Shown: piece after piece, positions 17,736 to 26,233 of the stretch
Layout of the letters: every line of letters begins with the position of its first letter
Numbering within the stretch: the first letter of the stretch is position 1
Assembly (NCBI GenBank): GCA_018242585.1
Contig: JAFEBQ010000020.1
Coordinates: forward strand, 1 to 37,510
Direction: 5' to 3'
Length of the DNA stretch: 37,510 nt
Origin: Planctomycetota bacterium
GTDB lineage: Bacteria > Planctomycetota > Planctomycetia > Pirellulales > PNKZ01
Made by a program: the position numbers and the translations under genes
Notes under the pieces: generated by a model
The model's database searches: none
Seen by the model: only the letters and a program-made list of their open reading frames with translations
What the model was told of the DNA's origin: nothing

Positions 17736-17951
17736 GGCACCCAATCGGTTTCTCGACGCAAGCCAAAACGCTTGCTATCGATGCTCGCATGCGCGCGACC
17801 ACGACAGCTTGCTGGCACGCGAAACTTCATTCCGGGAAAACGGCGTAAACTTTTCCGGCGCGGGCTCCGATAAACAGGCACGACACGTTGCGCGCCAGAC
17901 TGTTTCCGGGGGGTAACAGTTGGCGACCTGTCCCAAACGGGTTGTGCCTGT

Positions 17952-20219
17952 ATGAATACCTCCCACGATGCGCCTCGCGAACCAGCCGACGCCACGTCCG
18001 CCGAGGCGTCGGGCTCGGCCGTACGAATCGACGCGCCGCACGCCCTGTCCAGCGCGCTGCCGCTGGCCGAAGCGGTCGAACGGGCCAGCCACCGCGCGCT
18101 GGCCATTCACTATGCCGAAGGGGCCGACGCTGCCGACGGCGCAGCGAGCGAGCTGGCCGCCGTCGAAGCCGACACGCCGACCTGCAACGAGATGGCCCAA
18201 TTGCGACTGCATGCCCGGCAGATCGCCGAGCTGCTCCGAGCGCGCCAAGACGAAATCGATCATCGCCAGTCCCAGCTCAACAGCCAGTCGGCCTCGTACG
18301 ACAACCAGATGCGCGCGGCGCAGCTCTGGTTCGACAGCCGGCAACAAGAGCTGAACGACCGACTGCAACAGTTAGCCGAGCAAGAGGCCCAGCTTCCCGC
18401 GCGCGAAGCCGCGCTGGCCGAGCGCGAGCAAGCCCTGGCTGCCCGTAGCGAGCAACACGACGAACGCGAACGTCGCATCAAGGGTCACGCTCACGACACC
18501 GCCGAGCAAGCCGCCCAGATGTACGTCCGCGAAACCGAATTGAAGGCCCGCGAGAATGCCTTTGCCGATCGCGAACAGGCGCTCGCGGCCCTGACCCATT
18601 CGCTTGTCGAACGCGACGAGGCGCTTTGCCAGCGCGAGAATAACCTGGTCCAGCGGAAAATGCCTGCCGAAGAGCCCCAGGTCGACAGCGCGACACTCGC
18701 CGCCGTGGCCGAACGGGAAGCTGTCCTGGTCGCGCGCGAAGAAGAGCTGGCCAGCCGCGAGCAAACACTGGCCCGCTGGCAGGACGATCTGGCCGCGCGC
18801 AACGACGACTTGACCGATCAGCTTGAACGGCTGTCGCAGCGGATGGCTCAGTACGTCGCCCAGGTCGAAGCCGACGCCGGCTTGGCCGAGTTTGCCGACT
18901 CGTCCGAAGTCAGCGGCATTGGATTGGCCGAGTTGCAACAACGACTGGAAGCGGCGTTTGCCTTGCAGCAAATGCAGCGCGAGCAACGACTGATCGAACG
19001 CGAGCAAGGACTCGCGACCACGCGCGACGAACAGCACGAGCAAATCGCGGACGCCCTGGCCGCGCAGCGGGCGACGCTCGAAAACGAATGGCTCGAGCGG
19101 CAGGCGGCTTTCGAAGCCGAACGCCAGCAACAAGCCGTCGCCATGACCCAGTTGATGCAGACACTCGACGCCGAGCAGGGACGGCTGCAATCTCTGAGCG
19201 AGACGATCCAAGCGCGCGAAGCCGAACTGACCGAAACGGCCCGCCGATTGTCGGCCCAGGAAGAACACCTGCACGACTCGCGGGCAGCGATCCAGCAGGA
19301 CTACGAACAGCTTGCCGATCGCGAAGGCACGCTGGCCGCCGAGCGGGTCGCGCTAGCCGAGCGGCAGCACGTGCCATCACTCGAAGAGCAAGCACGCGGC
19401 CTGGAACTGGACCAGCGGCTGGCGCAAATCGAACAGACCGAAGCCGACCTGCGCCACCGCGACGAGGCCTTGGAAGCGCGCGAGGAACAACTGGCCGAGT
19501 CGGAACGGCTGTTGGCCGAAGCTCAGACGCAATGGCGGCAGCAGGCCAATGCCCTGGAAGAGCAACGCCGCCGGGGCGAGGCGGAACTGCGCAACTGGCG
19601 TCGCCAATTGGCCGATGAACAGCGGACGCAACTGGCCTTGCTGGGCGAACGTCAAAGCGAGTTGGAGCGCCGCGCCGAACAACTCGATCACCGCCAGGCC
19701 GCCGTGGCGCAGGCCCAATCGGACGTGGCCACCTTGCACCGCGAAACACTGGAACTACGGCTATCGACCGAGGAGATGTGGGCTCAGCTTACCGGCGCGG
19801 TCCCGCCGGACGTGCTCGGGCAAACCCTCGGCGAGACGCGGCGGCGGCTGGCCGATCATTATCGCGCGGCAACGGCCGAACTCGACACGCGCCAGGCGGA
19901 ACTGCAGCGGCTGCGTGCCGAGCTAGGAGCGCAACACGATCGTCTGCGTCGCCAGGCGGCCGAGATGGAAACCTGGGTGACGCAGCGCCGGCAGGAGCTC
20001 GACAACATCTCGGGCGAGCTATCGGCTCGCGAGACGGCGCTGGCCGAGCGGAGCCAGGAGCAACTGCGACAGCAAGAGCAACTGGCCGAGCAGCGGTTCC
20101 GCTGGCAGCAAGAGCTGCGGCGCTGGGCGCTCGACACGGCGACGACCATGCCGGCGGGGCCGCACCTGGTGCGACGTCTGGCCGGGGTGGAGAGCGCGAC
20201 GCGGGTGGCGGCGTCGTAA
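17952..20219 (+). CDS. Large coiled-coil protein of unknown function
   Basis: 755 residues, almost entirely predicted alpha-helical and rich in Glu, Gln, Arg, Ala and Leu. No signal peptide or membrane segment is visible, so it is probably cytoplasmic. The first 75 residues are less repetitive; from about residue 80 a degenerate repeat of the type ALAEREQALAAR recurs many times (AREAALAEREQALAARSEQ; ARENAFADREQALAAL; AREEELASREQTLARWQ; ALEAREEQLAESERLL). The heptad-like spacing suggests a long rod. The tail (VRRLAGVESATRVAAS) is not coiled coil. No ribosome-binding site is clear at the ATG. It converges on the histidine phosphatase with 15 bp between stops. Filament, scaffold or chromosome-associated roles are all possible and none is supported directly. 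Confidence 0.82.
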   Translation: MNTSHDAPREPADATSAEASGSAVRIDAPHALSSALPLAEAVERASHRALAIHYAEGADAADGAASELAAVEADTPTCNEMAQLRLHARQIAELLRARQDEIDHRQSQLNSQSASYDNQMRAAQLWFDSRQQELNDRLQQLAEQEAQLPAREAALAEREQALAARSEQHDERERRIKGHAHDTAEQAAQMYVRETELKARENAFADREQALAALTHSLVERDEALCQRENNLVQRKMPAEEPQVDSATLAAVAEREAVLVAREEELASREQTLARWQDDLAARNDDLTDQLERLSQRMAQYVAQVEADAGLAEFADSSEVSGIGLAELQQRLEAAFALQQMQREQRLIEREQGLATTRDEQHEQIADALAAQRATLENEWLERQAAFEAERQQQAVAMTQLMQTLDAEQGRLQSLSETIQAREAELTETARRLSAQEEHLHDSRAAIQQDYEQLADREGTLAAERVALAERQHVPSLEEQARGLELDQRLAQIEQTEADLRHRDEALEAREEQLAESERLLAEAQTQWRQQANALEEQRRRGEAELRNWRRQLADEQRTQLALLGERQSELERRAEQLDHRQAAVAQAQSDVATLHRETLELRLSTEEMWAQLTGAVPPDVLGQTLGETRRRLADHYRAATAELDTRQAELQRLRAELGAQHDRLRRQAAEMETWVTQRRQELDNISGELSARETALAERSQEQLRQQEQLAEQRFRWQQELRRWALDTATTMPAGPHLVRRLAGVESATRVAAS

Positions 20220-20234
20220 CGATACCAGCGGCCT

Positions 20235-20867
20235 CTACAAATCGCCGGTGCGGCTGCGCAAATCGGCGCCGGCCCGTTGCAGATGGTCCATCTGGTTCAA
20301 CGTCATCAGCCGGAACTGCACGCCCCATTCGACCATGCTGATCGAGCCGTTGTAGAGCATGAACGGGTTGCGCTCGGCGGGCACTTCGAGGCAAGCTTTG
20401 ATGGCCGCGGTCAGGATGCCGCCGTGGGCCACGACCACGACCGCTTCGTAGCCCGTCTCGCGGATCGCCTCCAAAGCCGCGCTGCCGCGTTGCATCAAAT
20501 CGCGGCGTGACTCCCCCTGGGGAATGCGATAATCGGGCTGCTGTGACCGCCAGGCTTGCCCCGCGGCCGGAAAGCGCTCGGCGATCTCGGACCAGAGCAG
20601 GCCCTGGAAGACACCAGCGTTGAGCTCGCGCAACCGTTCGTCGGCCACAATCGGCAGGCCGAGCGCCGCGGCGACGGGCCGGGCCGTGTCGTAGGCGCGG
20701 CGCAGCGGGCTCGCGTAGAGGGCCTGAATCTCGCGTCCTTGGAACTCGGCGGCCACGGCCCGGGCTTGTTGATGCCCCAACTCGGAAAGAGGAACGTCAA
20801 GCTGCCCTTGGATGCGACCTTCGGCATTGAAGGCGCTTTCACCGTGGCGAATCAAATAGAGAATCAT
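20235..20867 (-). CDS. Histidine phosphatase family protein (phosphoglycerate mutase-like)
   Basis: 210 residues. The catalytic RHG motif is LIRHGESAFN (His8 is the phospho-acceptor). It is followed by RIQGQLDVPLSELGHQQA, the second conserved Arg in YASPLRRAYDTA, the acidic LRELNAGVFQG segment and the second His in VVVVAHGGIL. Length fits the GpmB/CobC-like branch. Substrate (3-phosphoglycerate, alpha-ribazole phosphate or another phosphoester) cannot be decided. Cytoplasmic. It stands alone between two convergent or co-directional neighbours. Confidence 0.92.
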   Translation of the reverse strand: MILYLIRHGESAFNAEGRIQGQLDVPLSELGHQQARAVAAEFQGREIQALYASPLRRAYDTARPVAAALGLPIVADERLRELNAGVFQGLLWSEIAERFPAAGQAWRSQQPDYRIPQGESRRDLMQRGSAALEAIRETGYEAVVVVAHGGILTAAIKACLEVPAERNPFMLYNGSISMVEWGVQFRLMTLNQMDHLQRAGADLRSRTGDL

Positions 20868-21000
20868 GCCGCAGGCTTACTCAGGAACCACGATCGGCTC
20901 GGTCGAAGGCGTCGCGCGATGAAAGAACAGGGCTACATGTGACGCGCGAGCCCTTGGCCCTGCCGCTAAACGGCTTAACGACTTAGCGACGACGCCACGC

Positions 21001-22770
21001 TTACTCTTCAAACCACTTCCAGCTCATCTTGGCCGACATTTCGCGCTCGGCCGATTGAGCCCACGGCGTGCCGGCATAATCCTTGACGATGTGGTTCAAA
21101 TAGTCGCGCGACTTGGACGCCATTTTGTCCAACACGCTGACGTTCATCGGATCGTCCACTTGCTTGAGCACCCAAAAATGGTGATTCGGATCCTGGAACT
21201 TGCGGCCGCCTTTCATTTGACCGGTCATTTCCAGAAAACCCTGGTGGCGCGATTTGGCCGCCGCGGCGCGGGCATAGGCCAGCTCGAACGCCACGCGCCA
21301 GCGTTTATCGCCCGGGGCAGTCAGCTTGGCCAGGTCCGGCTCGCCCGGCTTCAGCGCGTCGATGTATGAGTCGACGCCCATCATCACCTTGGCGACCGGC
21401 TTCTGGGCCGCGTCCAACGCACGATTGCGCCGCACTTCGTCGGAATTGTCAAAACTGGTGGAAAAGTTGTGCAACACCTCGGCTCGCGACAACTGGGCCG
21501 CCTTGATCAGCGAGCTGCGAGCCTTGTTCGATTCGACCTGCTTCTGGTACTCGGCTTCCGAGACATATTGCGGTTCAAAACCCTTGAGCGGCGAGCCACC
21601 GTGCGTGAGCACGAAGTAATTGCCGTCGGTTTCGCGGCACAGGCGAGCCAGATGATACGGCCCGATGCCGGTTTCGATACTCGACGGGTCGAACATTCCG
21701 CCGGGGGAATCGAGGTGAATCCAGTCGACATCGTGCGAGTCGGGGCCTTGCATCACGCGCACTTCGCCCGGCTTGGGTTCCCCCTCGGCCAACCGGTTGA
21801 ACCCTTCGACGGTGCCGAACAGAGCCGATGGCCCCACGACCTGCACGGGAATGCCGTACGGAGTGAGCTTGGGCAGCACTTCGTCAATCGTCAGCCGGTC
21901 ATTGCCGACCTCGTCGGTTACTACCACCAGCGTGACGAAGCGGCCTTTCTTTTTACGATAGTCGATGATCTTGTCAGTGGCGGCTTTGATGGCCCCGAAC
22001 GTGTTCTCGACAAAGCCATCATCGGTCGAGATGTTGCCGACCGCTTTTTGGACATTGTCGGCGTTGGCTTCGGGGGACTCGGTGATGAAGTTGAAATCAG
22101 CGCCGAACTGGCCCACCATCGTCAACAATGTGGCGTCGCCCCCTTCGCCGGTCGGGTTCAGACGCTTGTACATGGCCGGCAATTGGTTGGCCACTTCCTG
22201 ACGCAGCGACTGGCAACTGGCCGTGCGGTCGAACAACCAAACGACCAGCACTTTCTTGGGGATGGCGAGGGCGTCGCCCAGGACGCTTTCGACGCCTTGC
22301 AGCGCCTTGGGAACGTCGGACATGCTGTGCCCCATCGACATTCGCCCGCCGCCACCGCCATTGCCACCGGCCCTGAAGTCAGCCCCCTCCGCAAAGCCGC
22401 GCTGGCGACGGCTTCGCCTCCCAGTGCCGTTTCCCTGACCGGTATAGTCGTCGGCGCCTGACGGGACTTCGTCACTACCGCCAAGCTGGAAGGTCTTCTG
22501 TTCCTGTTCGGGCAGATCGTTCATGGCCATTTCATTGCCGCCCGGCTTGCTCCCTTTGCCGCCGGTGCGCGTGCCCGAACCGTGCGCCGGTTGATGAGCG
22601 ACCGACTCGACCGGCGGTTTCTTGCCGATCGCCAAGACGCCGCCGGACTTGTACATCTTCCAACCGACCAGGCCCACGACCGGCAAGGCGACGACCGAGA
22701 CCAGCATCAACAAGATGGTCATCAAGTCGGTGCGCTTGCGAACCGGGCGACGCGGATAGCTGGTGCTCAT
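21001..22770 (-). CDS. Membrane-anchored VWA-domain protein
   Basis: 589 residues. A basic N-terminus (RRPVRKR) precedes one transmembrane helix (about 17-37), then a Gly/Ser/Asn-rich low-complexity linker to about 150. The von Willebrand A domain spans about 172-360, starting VLVVWLFDRTASCQSLRQ, so the metal-adhesion site reads D181-x-T-x-S185, a variant of DxSxS. A later TLVVVTDEVGNDR supplies the distal Asp of the fold. A C-terminal helical region of about 220 residues is of unknown type. The topology puts the VWA domain outside the cytoplasm. VWA domains mediate protein-protein contacts; the partner is unknown. No operon partners. Confidence 0.85.
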   Translation of the reverse strand: MSTSYPRRPVRKRTDLMTILLMLVSVVALPVVGLVGWKMYKSGGVLAIGKKPPVESVAHQPAHGSGTRTGGKGSKPGGNEMAMNDLPEQEQKTFQLGGSDEVPSGADDYTGQGNGTGRRSRRQRGFAEGADFRAGGNGGGGGRMSMGHSMSDVPKALQGVESVLGDALAIPKKVLVVWLFDRTASCQSLRQEVANQLPAMYKRLNPTGEGGDATLLTMVGQFGADFNFITESPEANADNVQKAVGNISTDDGFVENTFGAIKAATDKIIDYRKKKGRFVTLVVVTDEVGNDRLTIDEVLPKLTPYGIPVQVVGPSALFGTVEGFNRLAEGEPKPGEVRVMQGPDSHDVDWIHLDSPGGMFDPSSIETGIGPYHLARLCRETDGNYFVLTHGGSPLKGFEPQYVSEAEYQKQVESNKARSSLIKAAQLSRAEVLHNFSTSFDNSDEVRRNRALDAAQKPVAKVMMGVDSYIDALKPGEPDLAKLTAPGDKRWRVAFELAYARAAAAKSRHQGFLEMTGQMKGGRKFQDPNHHFWVLKQVDDPMNVSVLDKMASKSRDYLNHIVKDYAGTPWAQSAEREMSAKMSWKWFEE

Positions 22771-23199
22771 GGGACGGTTCCGATAAATGGGCGGCTATCC
22801 GCCTGGGTAGTGAGTGAATGACGCCCTTGACCGGGCTCTCCCTCGGTTGGGGTATCGTCTCATTCTATCCGGAGTGGGTAAAGCTGCAAATCGGCGGTCT
22901 TTGGCGGGCATCGTTCCAGGAGCCGCGGTGAGCATTGCGCTTTGCGACCTCTGGATGGCAATTGTGTTAGACATGCGAGCGCCTTTCCCCGTGCGATGCG
23001 TAGAATTAAGACAGAGCGAAGCGGGCGTTCGACCAGCGCATGCCCTTCGTGGCCGACTCGCCTGCCGACGATTGTCGACGTTTTCGACGATCTGGGGGGC
23101 GTGGCGCGGTGTCGCCTTCGACCTGGCGGCTGGCTCGGCTGGAGACGCCTCTGGACTGCCAGCATCACCGCACCCAAGGGCGCAAAAGGATGGTCTATC
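22771..23199. other. Non-coding gap
   Basis: 429 bp between the 5' end of the VWA gene and the small zinc-ribbon gene. Open frames are present on both strands, but their products are Arg/Ala-rich, as GC-rich non-coding DNA gives. No promoter of good quality and no repeat found. Confidence 0.35.
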
Positions 23200-23478
23200 G
23201 TGAAACTGACTCCCGAGCAGCAAAGCTCGTTCGAGGCGTGGCTGCGTCAAAAGATCGAACATGCGTCATGTACCTTATGCCAGGCCAACCGTTGGAAGAT
23301 CGGCGGCTTGGTCGGCACGCACACCATCGACGCCATCGATGACCAGATCGACAAGGAGCAGTCGGCCATGCTGCAGTTGATCTGCAAGAACTGCGGCCAC
23401 GTTCTGATGTTCGACACTCGCTATATCGCCGGCTGGCAGGACCAGCAAGATTTGTCGAAGTCCGGGCTGATCATGTAG
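23200..23478 (+). CDS. Small zinc-ribbon protein
   Basis: 92 residues. The GTG at 23200 is chosen because AAAAGGA lies 9 bp upstream and the product then begins KLTPEQQSSFEAWL, as in other small proteins of this type. Two CxxC knuckles, CTLC (about residue 24) and CKNC (about 65), would bind one zinc ion, and the sequence between them (RWKIGGLVGTHTID) is beta-rich. Function unknown. It is followed by a hairpin terminator at 23559-23589. Confidence 0.75.
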   Translation: MKLTPEQQSSFEAWLRQKIEHASCTLCQANRWKIGGLVGTHTIDAIDDQIDKEQSAMLQLICKNCGHVLMFDTRYIAGWQDQQDLSKSGLIM

Positions 23479-23558
23479 GACGGAGCCGCGGCGACGCGCT
23501 CACGGTGGGCAGGAGCCGGGAACGTAAGTCCCCGATTGAGGCCACTCGTTTGCGCAAC

Positions 23559-23589
23559 AAAAGGCCCCGGACTTACGTCTGGGGCTTTT
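23559..23589. terminator. Intrinsic, probably bidirectional, terminator
   Basis: AAAAGGCCCC (23559-23568) and GGGGCTTTT (23581-23589) form a GC stem flanked by A and T runs around a 12-nt loop. It serves the zinc-ribbon gene on the + strand and could serve sbtB on the - strand. The loop and its edge (23569-23578) are complementary over 10 bases to 23522-23531, so an alternative longer-range hairpin is possible. Confidence 0.7.
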
Positions 23590-23653
23590 ATAAACGGCAA
23601 CTGCGTCGTTTGCTCGTCGGTCCCGAGCTTTCGCAGAGCGTTCCTGGCGGGGG

Positions 23654-23953
23654 TCAGATATTATCACTCGGCGAGATTTGCACCTCGTCGAGATATGCCA
23701 TCACGGCGTGGTTGTCGAGTATCTCGTCCTTGAGCCACGCGAAGATCTTTTTGCCGATGTCGGCCTGCACGAGCAGTTCGATCCGCACCTCTTCCGGCAG
23801 ATTGTGGAATTGATCCCCAATGATGGCATGAGTGCCTTTGCCTCGGCAAGGCACCACGTTATAGCCTTTGGCGCCAAGTCGCAGGCACTCGTCCAAGATG
23901 CGCTGTTCGAGCGCTGAATCAGCAATAATCGTCACTCGACTGACGGTAACCAT
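23654..23953 (-). CDS. sbtB: SbtB-like PII-family nucleotide-binding protein
   Basis: 99 residues of ferredoxin-like PII fold: VSRVTIIADSALEQRILDECLRLGAKGYNVV, then the T-loop region PCRGKGTHAIIGDQF and a second beta-alpha-beta unit. AGGAAA 8 bp upstream supports the ATG. The assignment as SbtB rests on the PII-like fold and on the position 69 bp downstream of an SbtA gene on the same strand. In cyanobacteria SbtB binds adenine nucleotides including cAMP and controls SbtA. The C-terminal redox-sensing CGPxGC loop of some SbtB proteins is absent; the protein ends DEVQISPSDNI. Confidence 0.85.
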   Translation of the reverse strand: MVTVSRVTIIADSALEQRILDECLRLGAKGYNVVPCRGKGTHAIIGDQFHNLPEEVRIELLVQADIGKKIFAWLKDEILDNHAVMAYLDEVQISPSDNI

Positions 23954-24022
23954 GATGCAGTTTCCTCACCAGCGATGCGTTTGCGTTCCAAGGATGCGAC
24001 ACCCGTGCGATTATCCTGGGCT

Positions 24023-25378
24023 CTAGACCGGCAAGGCGGCCTTGAGCGCCAGCGCGATGTACTCGTAGACCGTGATCCCGATGGTCACGTTATACGAGAA
24101 GGTGAGCCCCAACGATGCCGCCAAAGGCAACGTGGGACTGGCTTCGGGAATGGCCAAACGCTGAATCGCCGGCACGGCAATGTACGACGACGCGCCGCAC
24201 AACACGGCAAAGACCATGTAGGTACCCGTCGAGAATTCGGCCCCACTGAGGTGGCTGTAGCCGTGCGCGACCAGGATGCCTATCGTGGCGAACAAGTTCG
24301 GGGCCAACATACCGAACAGGATGAACTTGATCCCCGCCACGCGCAGGTCGGCGAAACGCTTGGCGGCGGTGATGCCCATTTCGAGCAAGTACATGCACAA
24401 CACGCCGTGAAACATATTCAAGAAAAAGGGGTCGTCCTTGGCGACCACCGACGAGCCCTGCATTTGACCGATAAAACCGATGGCAATGGCGCCAAATAAC
24501 AAGTAAATGCCCGTATTCAAGAAAACTTCGTGCAGCAGCGAAGCGCTGAAGATGCTCTCGCTTTTCTTCGGTGTTGGGTCGCTCGATTCGACCGACACGT
24601 GTTCGCCATGGCCGTGTTCTTGACCATGCAAAACCCCGGAAGCATGGGCTAGCGCCGTCGGATTGTAACCTGGTTCGTCGGGCATGTTGCCCAGTTTGTC
24701 CATTCCCGTGCGGCGGCAGCGGGCAACCAAATACAAGCCGACCAGACAGCCCGGGATTTCCATGATAGCAAGCATCACAGGCATGTAGGGGGCTTCGACA
24801 TAGTCGTTGCCCTTGGCCACGGCGGCCTGAACGGACGCCACGTCCACTCCCTCTTGCTTCCATCGTTCAACAATCACGGGATCGGCCGCGGCGGCCTTTA
24901 CCTTCTTGAAATCGACGTCCTTACCCAAACCAAGCCGTTCCATGGGCACCTGCGAAGCCATCAACGCGGCCGCCAAGGTCGCCACTTGCAACCCACCCAA
25001 GGTGCCAATGCAGGTGGCAAACGTACCGGCCGAATCCGAGCCGTAATACGCCGCCACGGTGGCCGCGTCGACTCGGCGCAAACGCGTGACCACGCGCAGA
25101 ATCGCATAGGCGATAATGCCGATGATGAAGTTCAGCACGAAACCAACGACCATGAAGCCGAGCGCCTGATACAACTCGTGCGCTTGGAGCTTGGCAAGTT
25201 CCTCGCCACCGTGCCAGCCGATGGAAAGCAGCAGGAACACGACCAGGCCCTGATAAACTTGATGGGGAAACTCAAATCCCACGCGCAGGATGGGAATCAG
25301 CACCCCCATGTAAAAGAACAGCAGCAAGGGCTGGAATAGATTGTGGACAACCTTGTGCAAAAACTCATGAAGGTCCAT
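24023..25378 (-). CDS. sbtA: Sodium-dependent bicarbonate transporter, SbtA family
   Basis: 451 residues with about ten hydrophobic segments in two inverted halves. The first half includes FQPLLLFFYMGVLIPILRVG and the family-typical AYYGSDSAGTFATCIGTLGG (SbtA has GSxSAxTF here), and the second ends with FAVLCGASSYIAVPA. A central hydrophilic region (about 222-280) is His-rich (HGQEHGHGEH) and could be a cytoplasmic regulatory loop. SbtA imports HCO3- with Na+. The RBS AGGAAA overlaps the stop codon of a possible short upstream frame. Co-directional with sbtB 69 bp downstream, so one operon is likely. In a heterotroph it may feed carboxylases. Confidence 0.9.
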   Translation of the reverse strand: MDLHEFLHKVVHNLFQPLLLFFYMGVLIPILRVGFEFPHQVYQGLVVFLLLSIGWHGGEELAKLQAHELYQALGFMVVGFVLNFIIGIIAYAILRVVTRLRRVDAATVAAYYGSDSAGTFATCIGTLGGLQVATLAAALMASQVPMERLGLGKDVDFKKVKAAAADPVIVERWKQEGVDVASVQAAVAKGNDYVEAPYMPVMLAIMEIPGCLVGLYLVARCRRTGMDKLGNMPDEPGYNPTALAHASGVLHGQEHGHGEHVSVESSDPTPKKSESIFSASLLHEVFLNTGIYLLFGAIAIGFIGQMQGSSVVAKDDPFFLNMFHGVLCMYLLEMGITAAKRFADLRVAGIKFILFGMLAPNLFATIGILVAHGYSHLSGAEFSTGTYMVFAVLCGASSYIAVPAIQRLAIPEASPTLPLAASLGLTFSYNVTIGITVYEYIALALKAALPV

Positions 25379-25390
25379 TAGTGATGTTTC

Positions 25391-25573
25391 CTAGGCGGCG
25401 AGATGCAAAGGTGACCGCTGGACCCGCCAGCCCTCGGCCAAGGGTTTGCCCACAGGCACCATGGACTCCCCTGGAAAGTCATCGGCACACCAATCTTCGG
25501 CGGGCGCGCCACGCCCACTGTATTCCGACACGGTCTTTCGGCTATCAGAACGCATTCGGTCGAGTTTCGGCAA
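25391..25573 (-). CDS. Possible short leader frame before sbtA
   Basis: 60 codons from a TTG with no good ribosome-binding site. The second half (GRGAPAEDWCADDFPG, then MVPVGKPLAEGWRVQ) looks protein-like and the codon third positions are GC-rich. Its TAG overlaps the AGGAAA that probably serves sbtA, which would couple translation. It could be a leader peptide, the end of a decayed gene, or chance. Confidence 0.25.
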   Translation of the reverse strand: MPKLDRMRSDSRKTVSEYSGRGAPAEDWCADDFPGESMVPVGKPLAEGWRVQRSPLHLAA

Positions 25574-25916
25574 GCTTAAATGATTACCAAGCGGAAAAAC
25601 AGACGCTGAAGCGGCGGCGTCACCTAGGCGACGTCGTCAAATATACTTGGTGATTACTGGACCGGGCATACGCCCAGGCGTGCGATCTTTGCGCGACTTG
25701 CTTGATCTTTTTTACACGACCTTCCGTCGGCAAAAAACCAGCGATTCCGAGAAAAGTTCCTCGCCTCCCGCGCAGACATCAATGCGAGTGCCGCCCGCTG
25801 GGCCGGTCATCGGCTGCCGAGGAACCTAACCGACAATCATCGCGTCAGACAATCATCAATGTGGCGCATGATGATCGAAAAGAACGCCTAACCGAAGTCT
25901 ACCCCTTGCCGCTCCG

Positions 25917-25945
25917 TTCAGACGGGGGCCGATTTTTGGTATAAG
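25917..25945 (+). promoter_or_regulatory. Candidate promoter for the two-component operon
   Basis: TTCAGA (25917-25922) and TATAAG (25940-25945) with 17 bp between them. The -10 matches five of six consensus bases and the -35 four of six. It would give a leader of about 280 nt. Confidence 0.35.
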
Positions 25946-25990
25946 CAATCCGATGGCCAAGCAGACCCAATATTACATTTCCGTAATTGC

Positions 25991-26137
25991 CTAGTCATTT
26001 CGCGACTTGCGCGCGTAGAACAGTTCGCGAATGCGGTCTCCGGCCAGGCCAAAGATGGGCCACTCGGCGGGCAGCATTTGTGACAAGGCCCTAATGATCC
26101 AGGGAACCTTTAACCCGAGGTCGATATTATGGTCAGA
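25991..26137 (-). pseudogene. Possible 3' remnant of an unidentified gene
   Basis: An open stretch of 48 codons ending in TAG at 25991 reads KVPWIIRALSQMLPAEW, then FGLAGDRIRELFYARKS. It has GC-rich third positions and a protein-like mix of residues, unlike the surrounding intergenic DNA. It begins at a stop codon (26138-26140) with no start codon near the beginning. A 28-codon product from an internal ATG is possible. The family is not recognised. Confidence 0.35.
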
Positions 26138-26233
26138 TCACAGGCAGTGAGTGCGCTGACAATGGCGCAGGCCGGTTTGGCCCCCACGCCGGTTCTCGAA
26201 GGCCGCCAGGCCCAATGCAGGGAGTTAGCCTCG

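Larger units (their letters stand above)
17483..17951. other. Non-coding gap between the IS remnant and the coiled-coil gene
   Basis: This 469-bp stretch holds another copy of the RAYT end sequence (GTGTCAGGAACCGTTT at 17619-17634) joined to a perfect GTTTCG-GTGA-CGAAAC hairpin (17631-17646), the right copy of the 28-bp direct repeat and a second REP-like palindrome. No gene seen. Confidence 0.55.
25574..26233. other. Gap between sbtA and the response regulator
   Basis: 660 bp without an intact gene. It holds a near-palindrome CGTCACCTAGGCGACG (25618-25633), a candidate promoter (25917-25945) and a short decayed reading frame on the - strand (25991-26137). The in-frame 105 bp upstream of the chosen regulator start are not counted as coding. 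Confidence 0.4.

Noticed and set aside
23522..23589. Transcription attenuator or riboswitch
   Set aside because: No gene on the + strand follows within 2.6 kb, so the alternative hairpins cannot control a downstream gene.
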